A stretch of DNA of 54,306 nt from Gammaproteobacteria bacterium (GCA_022600575.1 JAHZKF010000036.1:1-54306); one strand, 5' to 3'; counted from the stretch's first letter, positions 9,022 to 18,505 are shown. Notes: a model not told the origin generated them from the sequence alone. Translations and numbers: made by a program.

Positions 9022-10009
9022 ATTGATTGCGAGGAGAGAAATTATCGTCGTCAGATCTGTCATTATCACTGTCATCATCATCAAAATCTACATCGAGCAT
9101 AGGAGGAAGGCCTGTTGTTGGAGGTGTACCTCCTTCTTCCAGTCTGTTTGTGATTGATGATAATTTACCTTTTATATTTTGCACACGTTGTTTTATTCTT
9201 TGTATTTCGTTGTCTGCTTCATTATCGGAGCTGATGCCTGCAATAGTCCCTGTTTCAGCGATGCTAACAGGGGTTGCTCCTCGAGAAGGCATAGGAGTGG
9301 TCAGGATAATCTCAGCACCAATTATATGACCTTCGTCATCTAATTGGTTATCAAACATAAGGGATGATGCAATGGTGGGGGGCGGGTCTGCACGCGTATC
9401 TTCATATATACCAGAAGTATCAAGGGTAAGGTTTTGCTCGGCTGCTGCAAAGATACGTAGACCTCGTCCTCTTCCACCAAATGATTCAGCTCTATCATCA
9501 TGTTCTGCTTTTTGTGAAAATGAGCCAGACTCATGAATGTATGCGTCACGGGCCTCAGCTGTTTGGACTTGCGCTAAAAAATCATCTGGAAAACCGCGAC
9601 CTGAGTCTGTGATTTTAATAGAAACCTGGTTTGGATTAGTTTCGTTATCGATATCAATGGTTAATGTGATGCTTGCGGGACGTTCGCCTTCTGTTTCATA
9701 GTAACCTGCAAGGGCTTCATCTAGGCTGTTTTTCAAAATTTCAACAAAACTGTAATCTATCATTTCAGCAGCAGGCGAGTTTCTAATGTTTTCGGCTTCT
9801 TCTATTTCGAGCCCCTCGGTAGCTTTATTTAAAATATCTTCCCAATGTAGATCGCCCACTACCCCTGTGAGCTGTGTGAACAACTCTGCACGTATTTGTT
9901 GGTACTGTGGGGAGTTACGACCTTGTTGATATGCATTAACGTATGGGCCTAAATCGAAGCTTACCTTAGCTTGTTTTAGTCCGCTTTGAATTGGTTTAAA
10001 AAAAGCCAT
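9020..10009 (-). CDS. free-standing GHKL ATPase (HATPase_c) domain protein
   Basis: About 329 residues from the Met at 10009 (the frame begins 5 residues earlier). Residues about 90-190 carry GHKL features: the N-box VEILKNSLDEA, the G1 box ITDSGRGFP and a G2-like GGRGRGLRIFAA. No His-phosphoacceptor dimerisation domain, receiver or membrane segment is seen, so it is not a conventional sensor kinase. The C-terminus is a strongly acidic Asp-rich tail (DFDDDDSDND). ATP binding is likely. The role is unknown and an effector or adaptor function is possible. Confidence 0.7.
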   Translation of the reverse strand: MAFFKPIQSGLKQAKVSFDLGPYVNAYQQGRNSPQYQQIRAELFTQLTGVVGDLHWEDILNKATEGLEIEEAENIRNSPAAEMIDYSFVEILKNSLDEALAGYYETEGERPASITLTIDIDNETNPNQVSIKITDSGRGFPDDFLAQVQTAEARDAYIHESGSFSQKAEHDDRAESFGGRGRGLRIFAAAEQNLTLDTSGIYEDTRADPPPTIASSLMFDNQLDDEGHIIGAEIILTTPMPSRGATPVSIAETGTIAGISSDNEADNEIQRIKQRVQNIKGKLSSITNRLEEGGTPPTTGLPPMLDVDFDDDDSDNDRSDDDNFSPRNQ

Positions 10010-10171
10010 ATTAATCATTACCAATATATTTTGAGTTATGTTTTAATATTTAGACCATTAAGAGTATTTTTCAAGCTTGTTGTCTTTTTTTGGGTGATAA
10101 TGTAATTATTTGACAGCTTTATTCATAAAATATACGATTGCATGAAGAATGGTCGCTGGAGCTTCTGTTAG

Positions 10172-10957
10172 ATGAGTTTGGAAATATTTTTTCGTCATGT
10201 CATTAAGCGGGTTGAGACAGGTACTTATCCAGAAGAGGCTTTCTTTAATTGGTTGTTGAGTGATGATAAGGGTGTGCCCTTTGCACATGCCTTACTTAAA
10301 GAAGTGAGTACTGATCTAATTAAATGGATGTTATCGTTTGTAGTCACACTTCCTGAACCGAAGATTTATTGTTTTTTGATGAGCCGAGATCTAGAAGGAA
10401 ATACCATTGGGCATGTTGTCTTAAGTCAGTCCTTTTCTATACAACATGATCTTGTTCGTACAGGTTTATTAGACGTTTTTTTGAATTGTATTCGAGAGTT
10501 ATCTTCGTCCTGTCGACCAGAATTTTTAAGGGTGCGAAACAACAGTAATCAATTGCTTGATGATGTTGTCAAAGAAATGAGGGTTGATGCAGTAAGATTT
10601 GCATATTTTAATTGTTTGCAAGATAGCCGGCCTAAACTGTCCATTCAATCGTCTCAAACGAGTGCATTTTCTTCTTTCGGGGCTTTTTCACGATTATCTT
10701 CTGCGGTGGCGAATGATGTGACGCTTCGGATACCAGTAGATGGCTCGTGTACTGATAATCGCCCGCCTGAGATGCCGCGAGGGAAAGTAAAAAGTAATAA
10801 CTTCTTTAAGGAAGCAGATGAAGAGGTAGCACAAGTGCCAGGACCACCATCCTCTTTAAAAAAGCCTAGTCCTCATCGAAAGAAACTTGTACCCGTTACG
10901 TTACCAGCAATAGATAGAGAAGCTGAACGAACAAATAGTTCGGCTATTTTTAAATGA
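10172..10957 (+). CDS. hypothetical protein, first of two tandem paralogues
   Basis: 261 residues, no known domain recognised. The N-terminal 130 residues are helical and contain a CFLMSRDLEGNTIGHVVLS segment that closely matches FFLSDPDLEENTMGHILAM in the next gene, so the two are paralogues. The C-terminal 100 residues are Ser/Pro/Lys-rich and probably disordered. A GGAG sits about 11 bases before the ATG. Confidence 0.65.
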   Translation: MSLEIFFRHVIKRVETGTYPEEAFFNWLLSDDKGVPFAHALLKEVSTDLIKWMLSFVVTLPEPKIYCFLMSRDLEGNTIGHVVLSQSFSIQHDLVRTGLLDVFLNCIRELSSSCRPEFLRVRNNSNQLLDDVVKEMRVDAVRFAYFNCLQDSRPKLSIQSSQTSAFSSFGAFSRLSSAVANDVTLRIPVDGSCTDNRPPEMPRGKVKSNNFFKEADEEVAQVPGPPSSLKKPSPHRKKLVPVTLPAIDREAERTNSSAIFK

Positions 10958-11018
10958 TGCTCTAAAATGTAAAACTATTTGACACTGTGTTTTAAAAGTT
11001 ATACGGTCATACATTGAC

Positions 11019-11639
11019 GTGTTTGAGAGAAATGTTTTGGTTCAATCAAAGGTTTTAATTATTCCAGAAGGTTATGTGTTGCGAAAACTTGCGGCATTTG
11101 AACGTGTTCAAGACTTCCCTGATGCATTATTGACGCTTTTTAATGAAGATATTCAAAGCAGTATTCGTTTTGCAAATTATGTTGTTAGGCATTTTGATGT
11201 GGCACTTGTTCAAAGAATGTTGTTGCTTTTAGAAAAATTACCCGGTGATTATCTTGGTTTTTTTCTATCGGATCCTGATTTGGAAGAAAATACGATGGGA
11301 CATATTCTTGCAATGTCCGATCATTATTTGGATTTAGAACCTATTTTTTTGCGGTGTATGGATAAGTTGTCTTTAGAGGCCCAAGAGCGTTTGTCTGCAT
11401 TACAAAATGGTTTAGGGCAAACGATAGAAGATGTGAGAGCGGCACGTGATGATGCGACACGTGTTACTAAAAGAACCCCTGTTTGTTTGCCTGGTATAGA
11501 ACAAATAGGATATGTGCCTGTTATAAAAACTCAAGATGTATTGAGACTTGTATCACCAAAGCTGACAAAGAGACAACAAGCATTACTTAAAGAAGGCTTT
11601 TTTAAAGCATCCCCCCTGAGCAATCTCACCAGGAAGTAG
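11019..11639 (+). CDS. hypothetical protein, second tandem paralogue, frameshifted near its C-terminus
   Basis: 206 residues in the present frame, starting at GTG with no clear Shine-Dalgarno. It shares the D-L-E-x-N-T-x-G-H core and surrounding helices with its upstream paralogue. At a run of six C (11611-11616) the frame leads to a TAG at 11637. The -1 frame continues open for 54 more codons, so one additional C would lengthen the protein by about 47 residues. Function unknown. Confidence 0.6.
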   Translation: MFERNVLVQSKVLIIPEGYVLRKLAAFERVQDFPDALLTLFNEDIQSSIRFANYVVRHFDVALVQRMLLLLEKLPGDYLGFFLSDPDLEENTMGHILAMSDHYLDLEPIFLRCMDKLSLEAQERLSALQNGLGQTIEDVRAARDDATRVTKRTPVCLPGIEQIGYVPVIKTQDVLRLVSPKLTKRQQALLKEGFFKASPLSNLTRK

Positions 11640-11779
11640 CATTATTAAAAAGTTTACCGCAGCGTAATCCTATGACGGTAAGACTTAAACCGTTATCGAT
11701 GGTTAATGATGAAGGCGTATCTAATGAAGTAGATGAAACAGCGCGCGCTGGTGGGGTAGGTGCTCTAAAACACTCATAA
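11618..11779 (+). pseudogene. out-of-frame C-terminal extension of the preceding gene
   Basis: The frame reading EQSHQEVALLKSLPQRNP and ending GGVGALKHS then TAA (11777-11779) is open and has the same polar, helical character as the gene before it, but is reached only after a frameshift in the C6 tract. It has no start codon or ribosome site of its own. It may be a sequencing error, a phase-variable tract or a recent mutation. Confidence 0.55.
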
Positions 11780-11832
11780 AAGTATTTGCATAGACTATAC
11801 TTAAAACAATCTGTTTAAATTGGGCTTTTCAC

Positions 11833-12690
11833 ATGAAGCTTTTAAGGTATGGTTCATTAGGTAAAGAAAAACCAGGATTGCTTGATAAAAATGGTATAAT
11901 AAGAGATTTATCTAATATTATTCAAGATGTTAGCCCAAAGCAGTTAGCACAACCTGATTTTTTAAAAAGCTTAAAGTCATTAGATGTAAATGCGCTAGAT
12001 GTCATTGATTCAGATACACGAATGGGTGCTGCTGTTGCTGGACCTGGTAAAATTGTATGTGTTGGATTTAATTCAGCTTTACATACTGAGCAACTTGGTA
12101 TGCGCCCCTTTCCTAAAAAAGACATGTTATTGTTTATGAAGCCTAGTTCATCGGTTTGTGGTCCTAATGATCCGATTCTACATACGCGAATGACTCAAAA
12201 ATTAGACTGGGAAGCTGAGCTTGCTATTGTTATCGGAAAACAAGGGAAATATATTCCTAAGCATAAAGCGCGTGACTTTATTTTGGGATATACCTGTATG
12301 AATGACTTATCGGAGCGTTTTTTACAGTTTGAAGTGGGAGATTCACAATTTACGAAGGGAAAATGTTTTGATAATGCAGCGCCGCTAGGCCCTTATTTGG
12401 TTACAAAAGATGAAGTTGGAGATGCCAATCAGCTGGATGTGAATTTGTGGGTTAATCAGGAACTAAGGCAGACGTTTAATACGCGACATTATATTCACGA
12501 TGATATTTCGGTTGTGAGTTATATCAGTCAATATTTTACACTTTATCCGGGAGATATTATTTCAATGGGTTCAGCGCCGGGTAATGCTCAATATTGGGGT
12601 GTTGAGCACTTTTTAAAACCCGGGGATGAAGTGGTGTTAAGTATCTCGAATTTAGGCACGCAATCACAAGTTGTTATCACTGAGCCGTAA
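11833..12690 (+). CDS. fumarylacetoacetate hydrolase family protein
   Basis: 285 residues. The N-terminal lead MKLLRYGSLGKEKPGLL is typical of the FAH subgroup annotated as ureidoglycolate lyase or 2-keto-4-pentenoate hydratase-like. The catalytic domain has the metal-binding acids in DWEAELAIVIG and YTCMNDLSER and the closing GDIISMGSAPG loop. These enzymes cleave or decarboxylate beta-diketo or 2-keto acids; the substrate cannot be told. It is transcribed alone and its stop overlaps the convergent hemY by 14 bases. Confidence 0.85.
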   Translation: MKLLRYGSLGKEKPGLLDKNGIIRDLSNIIQDVSPKQLAQPDFLKSLKSLDVNALDVIDSDTRMGAAVAGPGKIVCVGFNSALHTEQLGMRPFPKKDMLLFMKPSSSVCGPNDPILHTRMTQKLDWEAELAIVIGKQGKYIPKHKARDFILGYTCMNDLSERFLQFEVGDSQFTKGKCFDNAAPLGPYLVTKDEVGDANQLDVNLWVNQELRQTFNTRHYIHDDISVVSYISQYFTLYPGDIISMGSAPGNAQYWGVEHFLKPGDEVVLSISNLGTQSQVVITEP

Positions 12691-13858
12691 GTGTTTTTTC
12701 TAAACCATTTTTATAGGCTTTAAAGGCACCTTTTGTGTCTTTCAGTGTTTCTAGTAATTTTCCTAATGCATGGTAAGTTTCAGGTGTGGCTTTCAGTTTT
12801 AAACTTTGTTCTAAATGTGTTTGTGCCTTTCCCCATAATTGACGTGCGGAATACAGCTCGCCAAGGCAGCGATGGACTGCGGCTGAATGAGAATGGTGTT
12901 TTAACAGTGCTTCGATAATAGGAACACGTGCTGTGGTGGGCGGGAGTTCACTGTAGACTTTAAGGAGAGATGTATCAACGTTTTTTTGTAAGCTTTTACG
13001 TAAATTTGTTTCTGCTCGGGTGTATTCGTGTTGTACTATTAAAGCGCGACTGTAGGCTGTTATGAGTATAGGATCGTGTTTTAGTGTTTTGGGTAATTGT
13101 TCGATAAGCGTATCTAGTTTATCCCATGTTTGTTGTTCTATATGGTTCTGTATGCTGCCTAGATATGCACGATGGGACAACTCGTTTAAGTTTGTTTCTG
13201 ATAAGGCCTGATTTCGCGTAATGTCAGGGAGTAAAGCAATCAAATGAGGCCAATCTTCTATCGCTTCATAAAGGTGTGCGAGTAGTTTGAGCACGTAAGG
13301 ATGTTTAGGTGCCAAATCATGTAAGTGTCGCAAAGTTGCTAAGGCCTGCTCCCATTGCTGATGAGCGAGTTGAAGTTGTGCCTGGGTGAGTTCGACGGCA
13401 ATTTTTGCGTCAGGCATGGATTGTTGTGCTTCTCGTAAGTAATTATCACGGAGCTTAGTATCTCCGAGTTCTTGAGCAGCACGTGCTGCAATTAAATAAT
13501 TAATGAGAGGTGTTTCGGTGTGCGGAAGGGCTTGAACCAATTGCTTTTGTGCAGCCTTCCAATACCCTTCACTAAAGGCAATGAGTCCTTGAGTTGTTTT
13601 ATCTCGTGCACGTTCAGTTTGGTGTTTCAGTCGCCAGTGATGCCAAGATTTTGGTAGATGAAGGGCTTTGTTATAAGACAGGAAAAATAAGTGGAGGAGT
13701 ACAAAAAGGATTAAAGTAGCACCAATAGCAACCCAAACAGTACTTTCTATGGTCCAATGTCGAATAACAATGAGTACATATCCAGGATCGCCATGTAGTT
13801 GTACGCCAAGCCAGGCTGATGCAAGCAGGAGAACTAAAATAAAGAGCGTCTTACTCAT
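12677..13858 (-). CDS. hemY: HemY-type TPR membrane protein of the heme cluster
   Basis: 393 residues. Two N-terminal hydrophobic segments (about 4-22 and 40-62) anchor it in the inner membrane, followed by TPR-like helical repeats such as the final ETYHALGKLLETLKDTKGAF. This is the proteobacterial HemY, not the protoporphyrinogen oxidase of the same name; its exact role in heme synthesis is unsettled. It overlaps hemX by ATGA and closes a hemC-hemD-hemX-hemY operon. Confidence 0.88.
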   Translation of the reverse strand: MSKTLFILVLLLASAWLGVQLHGDPGYVLIVIRHWTIESTVWVAIGATLILFVLLHLFFLSYNKALHLPKSWHHWRLKHQTERARDKTTQGLIAFSEGYWKAAQKQLVQALPHTETPLINYLIAARAAQELGDTKLRDNYLREAQQSMPDAKIAVELTQAQLQLAHQQWEQALATLRHLHDLAPKHPYVLKLLAHLYEAIEDWPHLIALLPDITRNQALSETNLNELSHRAYLGSIQNHIEQQTWDKLDTLIEQLPKTLKHDPILITAYSRALIVQHEYTRAETNLRKSLQKNVDTSLLKVYSELPPTTARVPIIEALLKHHSHSAAVHRCLGELYSARQLWGKAQTHLEQSLKLKATPETYHALGKLLETLKDTKGAFKAYKNGLEKTLTAQ

Positions 13859-14856
13859 GCTGCGTCTCCTGATGTTTGATTTTCAGTGGCAGTAATGACT
13901 TGATTCAGTGCCGTGAGTGCTTGTTCTGGAATGACCCGCTCTGGGTGTAAGGGTGTTTTTTTGAGCTGATTAAGTCGTTCAATTAAGGCTTTTGTATTTG
14001 TTCTATCGGATACAAAGCTTTGTTCAAGGGTGTGGATTGCTTGATTGAGGGCGAGTTGATAGACCGTATCGTTTCGTTCTAAAACGGCCCATTGGGCTTC
14101 TTGAAGACTCAGTCGAACAGTTGCTCTTAGCATGGCTTCAAAGGCGAGGGTTGGTTTAGGCTCAAGTGGGTTTGCGTTATAGCGAATCGTCACTAAGTGC
14201 TTTAAAACATTTAAGACAGAAGCTATTTTGCTATTTGACTCAGGGATTAAGGGTTTTTCTTCTTCTTGAGGTAAGGGGTTAATCGGCAAGGCCCAGGTGC
14301 TTTTCTCGGCTGCGCTTAATTGGGTGAGTACAGCTGTGATATCAGTGGTAGGAGCACTTTGCGTTGCATGGATATCATGAGCAAGTGCTTTTCTAACGGC
14401 GATAAGAGCTGGGTTATGTAAGGGGGATAAGATTGCATCTGCCTCGTTTAGCATCGCTTTGGTCGATGCTGTGTCGGTGCTCCAGTGTGCATTAAGTCCT
14501 GCAAGCTCGAGCAGATGACGTGCTTTATGTAGTCGCCAATCATCAGAAACATTTTGGCATTGTGTAAGGGTTGTTTTTAAGTTTTTTTCAAAGGCACTGC
14601 GTTCTTGTTTAACACGAGCTTCATGGGATTGTGTTACGGCACGGTGAGCTTGCAGACGCGCTTCTATATTACTTTGCTGTTGTGTGAGCATGTTCAGTGT
14701 TGCATCGAAAGTATGTTTTTGTTGATGGACAGATTGTGTGAGTTGCCAATTCATATAAAGTGCTGCTAAAGCAATTAAAATAGCGAAGACGACAAAAAGC
14801 TGAATACCCATTTTAGGTTTTGATTTAGGTGGGGTTTCCGAAGGTAATTGGGTCAT
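13855..14856 (-). CDS. hemX: HemX-like protein (uroporphyrinogen III methyltransferase-related)
   Basis: 333 residues. A single transmembrane helix (about residues 18-38) is followed by a coiled coil (about 39-100) and a helical domain. This matches the HemX family found between hemD and hemY. Despite database naming it lacks a SAM methyltransferase domain. Its start and end both overlap neighbours by 4 bases (ATGA). Confidence 0.88.
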   Translation of the reverse strand: MTQLPSETPPKSKPKMGIQLFVVFAILIALAALYMNWQLTQSVHQQKHTFDATLNMLTQQQSNIEARLQAHRAVTQSHEARVKQERSAFEKNLKTTLTQCQNVSDDWRLHKARHLLELAGLNAHWSTDTASTKAMLNEADAILSPLHNPALIAVRKALAHDIHATQSAPTTDITAVLTQLSAAEKSTWALPINPLPQEEEKPLIPESNSKIASVLNVLKHLVTIRYNANPLEPKPTLAFEAMLRATVRLSLQEAQWAVLERNDTVYQLALNQAIHTLEQSFVSDRTNTKALIERLNQLKKTPLHPERVIPEQALTALNQVITATENQTSGDAA

Positions 14857-15575
14857 GACAAAAAGAGTCCTTTTATAATGGTTTTAAAGCCTTGTGCTTC
14901 TGCTGCTTTAGCAAGACGTGTACTCATCACTAGGCAAGGTTTACTGCAAAGCCAGGGTGTTGCTTTTTCACCAAATAAGATGAATAAATGCCGAAGCGCC
15001 GTTTCACTGGTTATGAGTATAATATCGACTGCGTCTTCATGCCATAGGGCATGCATATAAGTTGGGTTAAGTTTAGGCAGTGTGCGTTGGTAAACGTCGA
15101 TAGCAATGACATTTGCAGCCCGCGTGGATAAGGTATCTTGAATGAGGGTACGGCCATTTTTACCTTTGATGAGCAGAATATTTTGATGCTGGATAGATTG
15201 TAATGTATCAAGCATCAGTAAGTGCTCACTATCCGCTTTTGTCGGGCATATCGTGGTTAAAATATTGTGTGTTTTGAGCGCATTTTTGGTGCCAGGTCCT
15301 AATGCATAGGTTGTGATGGTATGAGGCCACTTTTTTTTGCTGTATTGATTAAAAAAATAAGTAACAGCATTAGGACTGATAAAAATAGCATGCTGAATTT
15401 TTTCTAGAGAAGGTAGGGTGTTTATCCAAGTAGAGTCGGTACTTTCTATGTTTAAAAGTGGAAACTCAATAGAAATACCCCCTGCATCATGAATGACTTT
15501 TGAGGTGGCTCCTGCAAGATGCTTAGGACGTGTATTTAAAACGCGCAGATTTTTAAAATCAAATGATTTATTCAT
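14853..15575 (-). CDS. hemD: uroporphyrinogen-III synthase
   Basis: 240 residues, the expected size. The sequence is divergent as usual for HemD, but shows LRVLNTRPKHLAG at the N-terminus, FISPNAVTYFF, the LLIKGKNGR loop, and ITSETALRHL in the second domain. It cyclises and inverts ring D of hydroxymethylbilane. It starts inside the last codons of hemC (8-base overlap). Confidence 0.9.
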   Translation of the reverse strand: MNKSFDFKNLRVLNTRPKHLAGATSKVIHDAGGISIEFPLLNIESTDSTWINTLPSLEKIQHAIFISPNAVTYFFNQYSKKKWPHTITTYALGPGTKNALKTHNILTTICPTKADSEHLLMLDTLQSIQHQNILLIKGKNGRTLIQDTLSTRAANVIAIDVYQRTLPKLNPTYMHALWHEDAVDIILITSETALRHLFILFGEKATPWLCSKPCLVMSTRLAKAAEAQGFKTIIKGLFLS

Positions 15576-16497
15576 GAGATCTCAAACAGGCTAACACACC
15601 TTTTTCTTTGAGTGCTGTAACAGAGGCATCTGCAAGTTCAAGCGCCTTATTTTTAGGGCCTATTTGTGTGTCTTGGATGACTGTTTTTCCGTCAGGTGAG
15701 GCGACAAGTGCGGATAATTGCAGTTGATTTTTAGCCGAGGCTCGACAATAAATGGCGACAGGGGAGTGACAGCTGCCACCAAGGGTTTTATTAACCTTGC
15801 GCTCAGCCGCTACGGTACTTGCAGTATGTGTGTCATGCAAGGGAGCAAGTAATTGTTGTAATGCGATGTCATCAGTTCGACACTCAATGCCTAAGGCTCC
15901 TTGACCTGGTGCAGGTAGCATGATGTTTTCCGGGAGGGTTTCCTGAATACGGGTATCAAGTGCTAGGCGTTCTAGACCTGCAGCTGCTAGAATAATAGCG
16001 TGGTAGTCTTCGGTTTCAAGTTTTTTTAAACGAGTATTGATGTTGCCTCGAATGGATTTGATATTCAAATCAGGGCGTAAAGCGAGTAGCTGTGAGGCGC
16101 GTCTTAAACTTCCCGTGCCAACGATGGCACCTTTGGGTAGGCTTTTAAGGGTTGGAAATTGATTACTGACAAAGGCATCTAGAGGATTTTGTCTTGCAAA
16201 AATAATGGGAAGAGCAAGGCCGTCGGGTAAGGTAGCCGGCATGTCTTTCATAGAATGCACTGCAAGGTCTGCGCGTTTGTCGAGGAGTGCTTCTTCGAGT
16301 TCTTTAACAAACAAGCTTTTTCCACCGATATCTAATAATTTGGCATTTTGGAAACGATCGCCGGAGGTTGTGATAGGCAGTAGTTCGATGGTAAGGGTTG
16401 GCCAATGAGCGAGTAATTGATCTCGAGCATGGTTCGCTTGCCAGAGTGCTAAAGGGCTTTGACGAGTTGCAATACGAAGGTGTGTTGGTGATGACAT
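15568..16497 (-). CDS. hemC: hydroxymethylbilane synthase (porphobilinogen deaminase)
   Basis: About 309 residues from the Met at 16497, where the usual LRIATRQSPLALWQ N-terminus begins; the open frame runs 37 unrelated residues further and is not chosen. The dipyrromethane cofactor Cys lies in NKTLGGSCHSPVA. Other family motifs are KELEEALLDKRADLAVHSMKD and GTGSLRRASQL. First gene of the hemCDXY operon, divergent from ftsB with about 60 bases between them for both promoters. Confidence 0.95.
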   Translation of the reverse strand: MSSPTHLRIATRQSPLALWQANHARDQLLAHWPTLTIELLPITTSGDRFQNAKLLDIGGKSLFVKELEEALLDKRADLAVHSMKDMPATLPDGLALPIIFARQNPLDAFVSNQFPTLKSLPKGAIVGTGSLRRASQLLALRPDLNIKSIRGNINTRLKKLETEDYHAIILAAAGLERLALDTRIQETLPENIMLPAPGQGALGIECRTDDIALQQLLAPLHDTHTASTVAAERKVNKTLGGSCHSPVAIYCRASAKNQLQLSALVASPDGKTVIQDTQIGPKNKALELADASVTALKEKGVLACLRSHE

Positions 16498-16555
16498 AGT
16501 TGCTTGATGTATGATAATGAAGGCGTGATGATAACATGGTGGGCGAGGAGGCGAT

Positions 16556-16825
16556 ATGCGCTTAATTGTAGTGGCTTTATTATTGATGCTTGTGGGCTTG
16601 CAATACAAATTATGGTTTGGTGAAGATAGTTTACCGAAGTGGTTTAAAGTGGAGAGGAAATTGGACCATCAAGCTGTCGAAAATCAACGATTGACGGTGC
16701 GTAATCGAGCCCTTGAAGCGGATGTTGCCGAATTAAAAACGGGCGAGCAAGCACTTGAAGAACAGGCGCGTTATGAGCTTGGCATGATTAAAGAAGACGA
16801 AACTTATTATCATTTTGTAAATTAA
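16556..16825 (+). CDS. ftsB: cell division protein FtsB
   Basis: 89 residues. A short N-terminal membrane segment (RLIVVALLLMLVGLQY) is followed by a periplasmic coiled coil and the family ending ARYELGMIKEDETYYHFVN. FtsB works with FtsL and FtsQ in the divisome. A strong AGGAGG stands 4 bases before the ATG. Confidence 0.93.
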   Translation: MRLIVVALLLMLVGLQYKLWFGEDSLPKWFKVERKLDHQAVENQRLTVRNRALEADVAELKTGEQALEEQARYELGMIKEDETYYHFVN

Positions 16826-16848
16826 TCTCAATTGTACGAGGATAAATA

Positions 16849-17178
16849 ATGTCAATTAAAACAATGGATGCAGCTACTTTAAAACAATGCTTAGAACAAG
16901 AAGAGGTTGTTGTGGTTGATGTTCGAGAACCCCTTGAATATGCAGCAAGTAATATTCCAGGATCGGTGCTGATTCCGCTTGCAACGATTAGCTATGAGGC
17001 ATTACCTGTAGCTGAAAATCATAAATTAGTTTTGCATTGTCGCTCGGGCGGGCGCAGTCTACATGCTTGCCAGCAATTGCTTCAAGAAAAGCCCAGTCTT
17101 GATGTGTATAATTTAGAAGGGGGAATTTTAGCCTGGGAAGCGCTTGGGTACCCCATAGAAGCATCAGGTGCGGATTGA
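16849..17178 (+). CDS. single-domain rhodanese-like protein
   Basis: 109 residues forming one rhodanese domain: VVDVREPLEYAASNIPGS, the active-site loop LHCRSGGRS with catalytic Cys, and NLEGGILAWEALGYPI at the end. It probably transfers sulfane sulfur; the acceptor is unknown. It follows ftsB by 23 bases with GAGG before the ATG. Confidence 0.9.
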   Translation: MSIKTMDAATLKQCLEQEEVVVVDVREPLEYAASNIPGSVLIPLATISYEALPVAENHKLVLHCRSGGRSLHACQQLLQEKPSLDVYNLEGGILAWEALGYPIEASGAD

Positions 17179-17269
17179 TGCTTGCTACCATGTATCGCGA
17201 CTTGTTCGCGGTACATAAGTAGGAAAGGCCTAGAGTAGTGAGTATCTTGTTCATAGAGGTGATTGTATT

Positions 17270-18076
17270 TTGTTAATTTTAAGTGGCTTTTTCCTGGCAA
17301 TTATCATGGGACTGGTTTTGGGCTTTATTGGTAGTGGAGGCTCTATGCTGACGGTGCCGATTTTGGTGTATTTTTTTGGTTTAAGTCCTTTTATGGCGAC
17401 AGGGTATTCATTATTGGTGGTGGGAAGTACAGCAGCTGTTGGAACATTTAGTTATTGGCGACGAGATTTGATTCGCGCACGTGATACATTTGTATTTGTT
17501 CTGCCATCAACGGTGATGATTTTGTTAACACGACGTTTTATTGTGCCAAGTATTCCTGATCCTGTGATGGGGATAAATGGCTTAATGTTGTCGAAAGGCA
17601 CCTTTATCATGACGATGTTTGCTTTCTTAATGTTGCTTGCCGGTTGGTTAATACTTAAACCGGCAATGCAGTCTGATAAGCAATCATATAATCCAGCTTC
17701 ACATCCGATAAAGCTTGTTTTGGGCAGTGGATCAGTTGGATTACTTGCGGGCTTGGTCGGTGCTGGCGGGGGATTTTTGATTATTCCTGTTTTAATTACT
17801 TTATTTGATTTATCGATGAAAGAAGCCATTGGAACCTCTTTGGCTGTGATTATGGTGAATTCGTTGGTGGGTTTTCAAGGGGATTTATTAGCGGGAATTT
17901 ATATTGATTGGGCGATGCTTGGGCCATTTTTAGGGCTTGCTATTTCGGGGATGTTTTTAGGGATTAAACTGAATCAATATATAGACGGAAGTGTGTTAAA
18001 GCGTACATTTGGTTTTTTCATGTTGTTTTTAGCAGGTGTTATTTTATTGGTTGAGGGACTTTCGTTGTTGCGTTAA
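17270..18076 (+). CDS. TauE/SafE family membrane permease (putative sulfite exporter)
   Basis: 268 residues with about eight hydrophobic segments. The duplicated TauE motif is seen as LGFIGSGGSMLTVPIL and LAGLVGAGGGFLIIPVL. The start is probably the TTG at 17270, with AGAGGTGA about 8 bases upstream. Proximity to a rhodanese fits sulfur-anion transport, but the substrate is an inference. It converges with the yaiI-like gene with a 33-base overlap at the ends. Confidence 0.85.
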   Translation: MLILSGFFLAIIMGLVLGFIGSGGSMLTVPILVYFFGLSPFMATGYSLLVVGSTAAVGTFSYWRRDLIRARDTFVFVLPSTVMILLTRRFIVPSIPDPVMGINGLMLSKGTFIMTMFAFLMLLAGWLILKPAMQSDKQSYNPASHPIKLVLGSGSVGLLAGLVGAGGGFLIIPVLITLFDLSMKEAIGTSLAVIMVNSLVGFQGDLLAGIYIDWAMLGPFLGLAISGMFLGIKLNQYIDGSVLKRTFGFFMLFLAGVILLVEGLSLLR

Positions 18077-18505
18077 AAATTTATCGAGGTTGTTGGAGAA
18101 CTGCTGGATTTCTTTTGCGCCTATTTTTTTAGGACCGCCACTTAACATGCCACTGCTTCTTAGTGATTCGTTCATATTTCGGGTGGCCAAATGTTGTTTG
18201 ATATTATGAGCTGAATATTGTTCGCCTCGCGGATTAATTACAATGGCACCTTTTGAGATGGCAGCATCAGCAAGTGGGATATCGGCGGTAATGACTAAGT
18301 CCCCGAGGACAACTTTTTCTACAATATAGTTATCCGCGACATCAAATCCTGAGCTAACCAATTGTTTTTTGATAAAGGGAGAGGGGGGTGTGGGAAAAAA
18401 ATGATTAGCCACGATGATTAATTGGATTTGTGTCCGCGTGGCGGCTCTGCATAAAATATCTTTAATGGGTTTAGGGCAGGCATCGCCATCAAGCCAAATC
18501 GTCAT
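18044..18505 (-). CDS. YaiI/YqxD (DUF188) family protein
   Basis: About 153 residues from the Met at 18505, which begins the family-typical MTIWLDGDACPKPIKDIL; the frame extends 15 residues upstream without similarity. Further hallmarks are VTADIPLADAAISKGA-like text and INPRGEQYS, with acidic residues like those of PIN-type nucleases. The role is not established. Confidence 0.88.
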   Translation of the reverse strand: MTIWLDGDACPKPIKDILCRAATRTQIQLIIVANHFFPTPPSPFIKKQLVSSGFDVADNYIVEKVVLGDLVITADIPLADAAISKGAIVINPRGEQYSAHNIKQHLATRNMNESLRSSGMLSGGPKKIGAKEIQQFSNNLDKFLTQQRKSLNQ

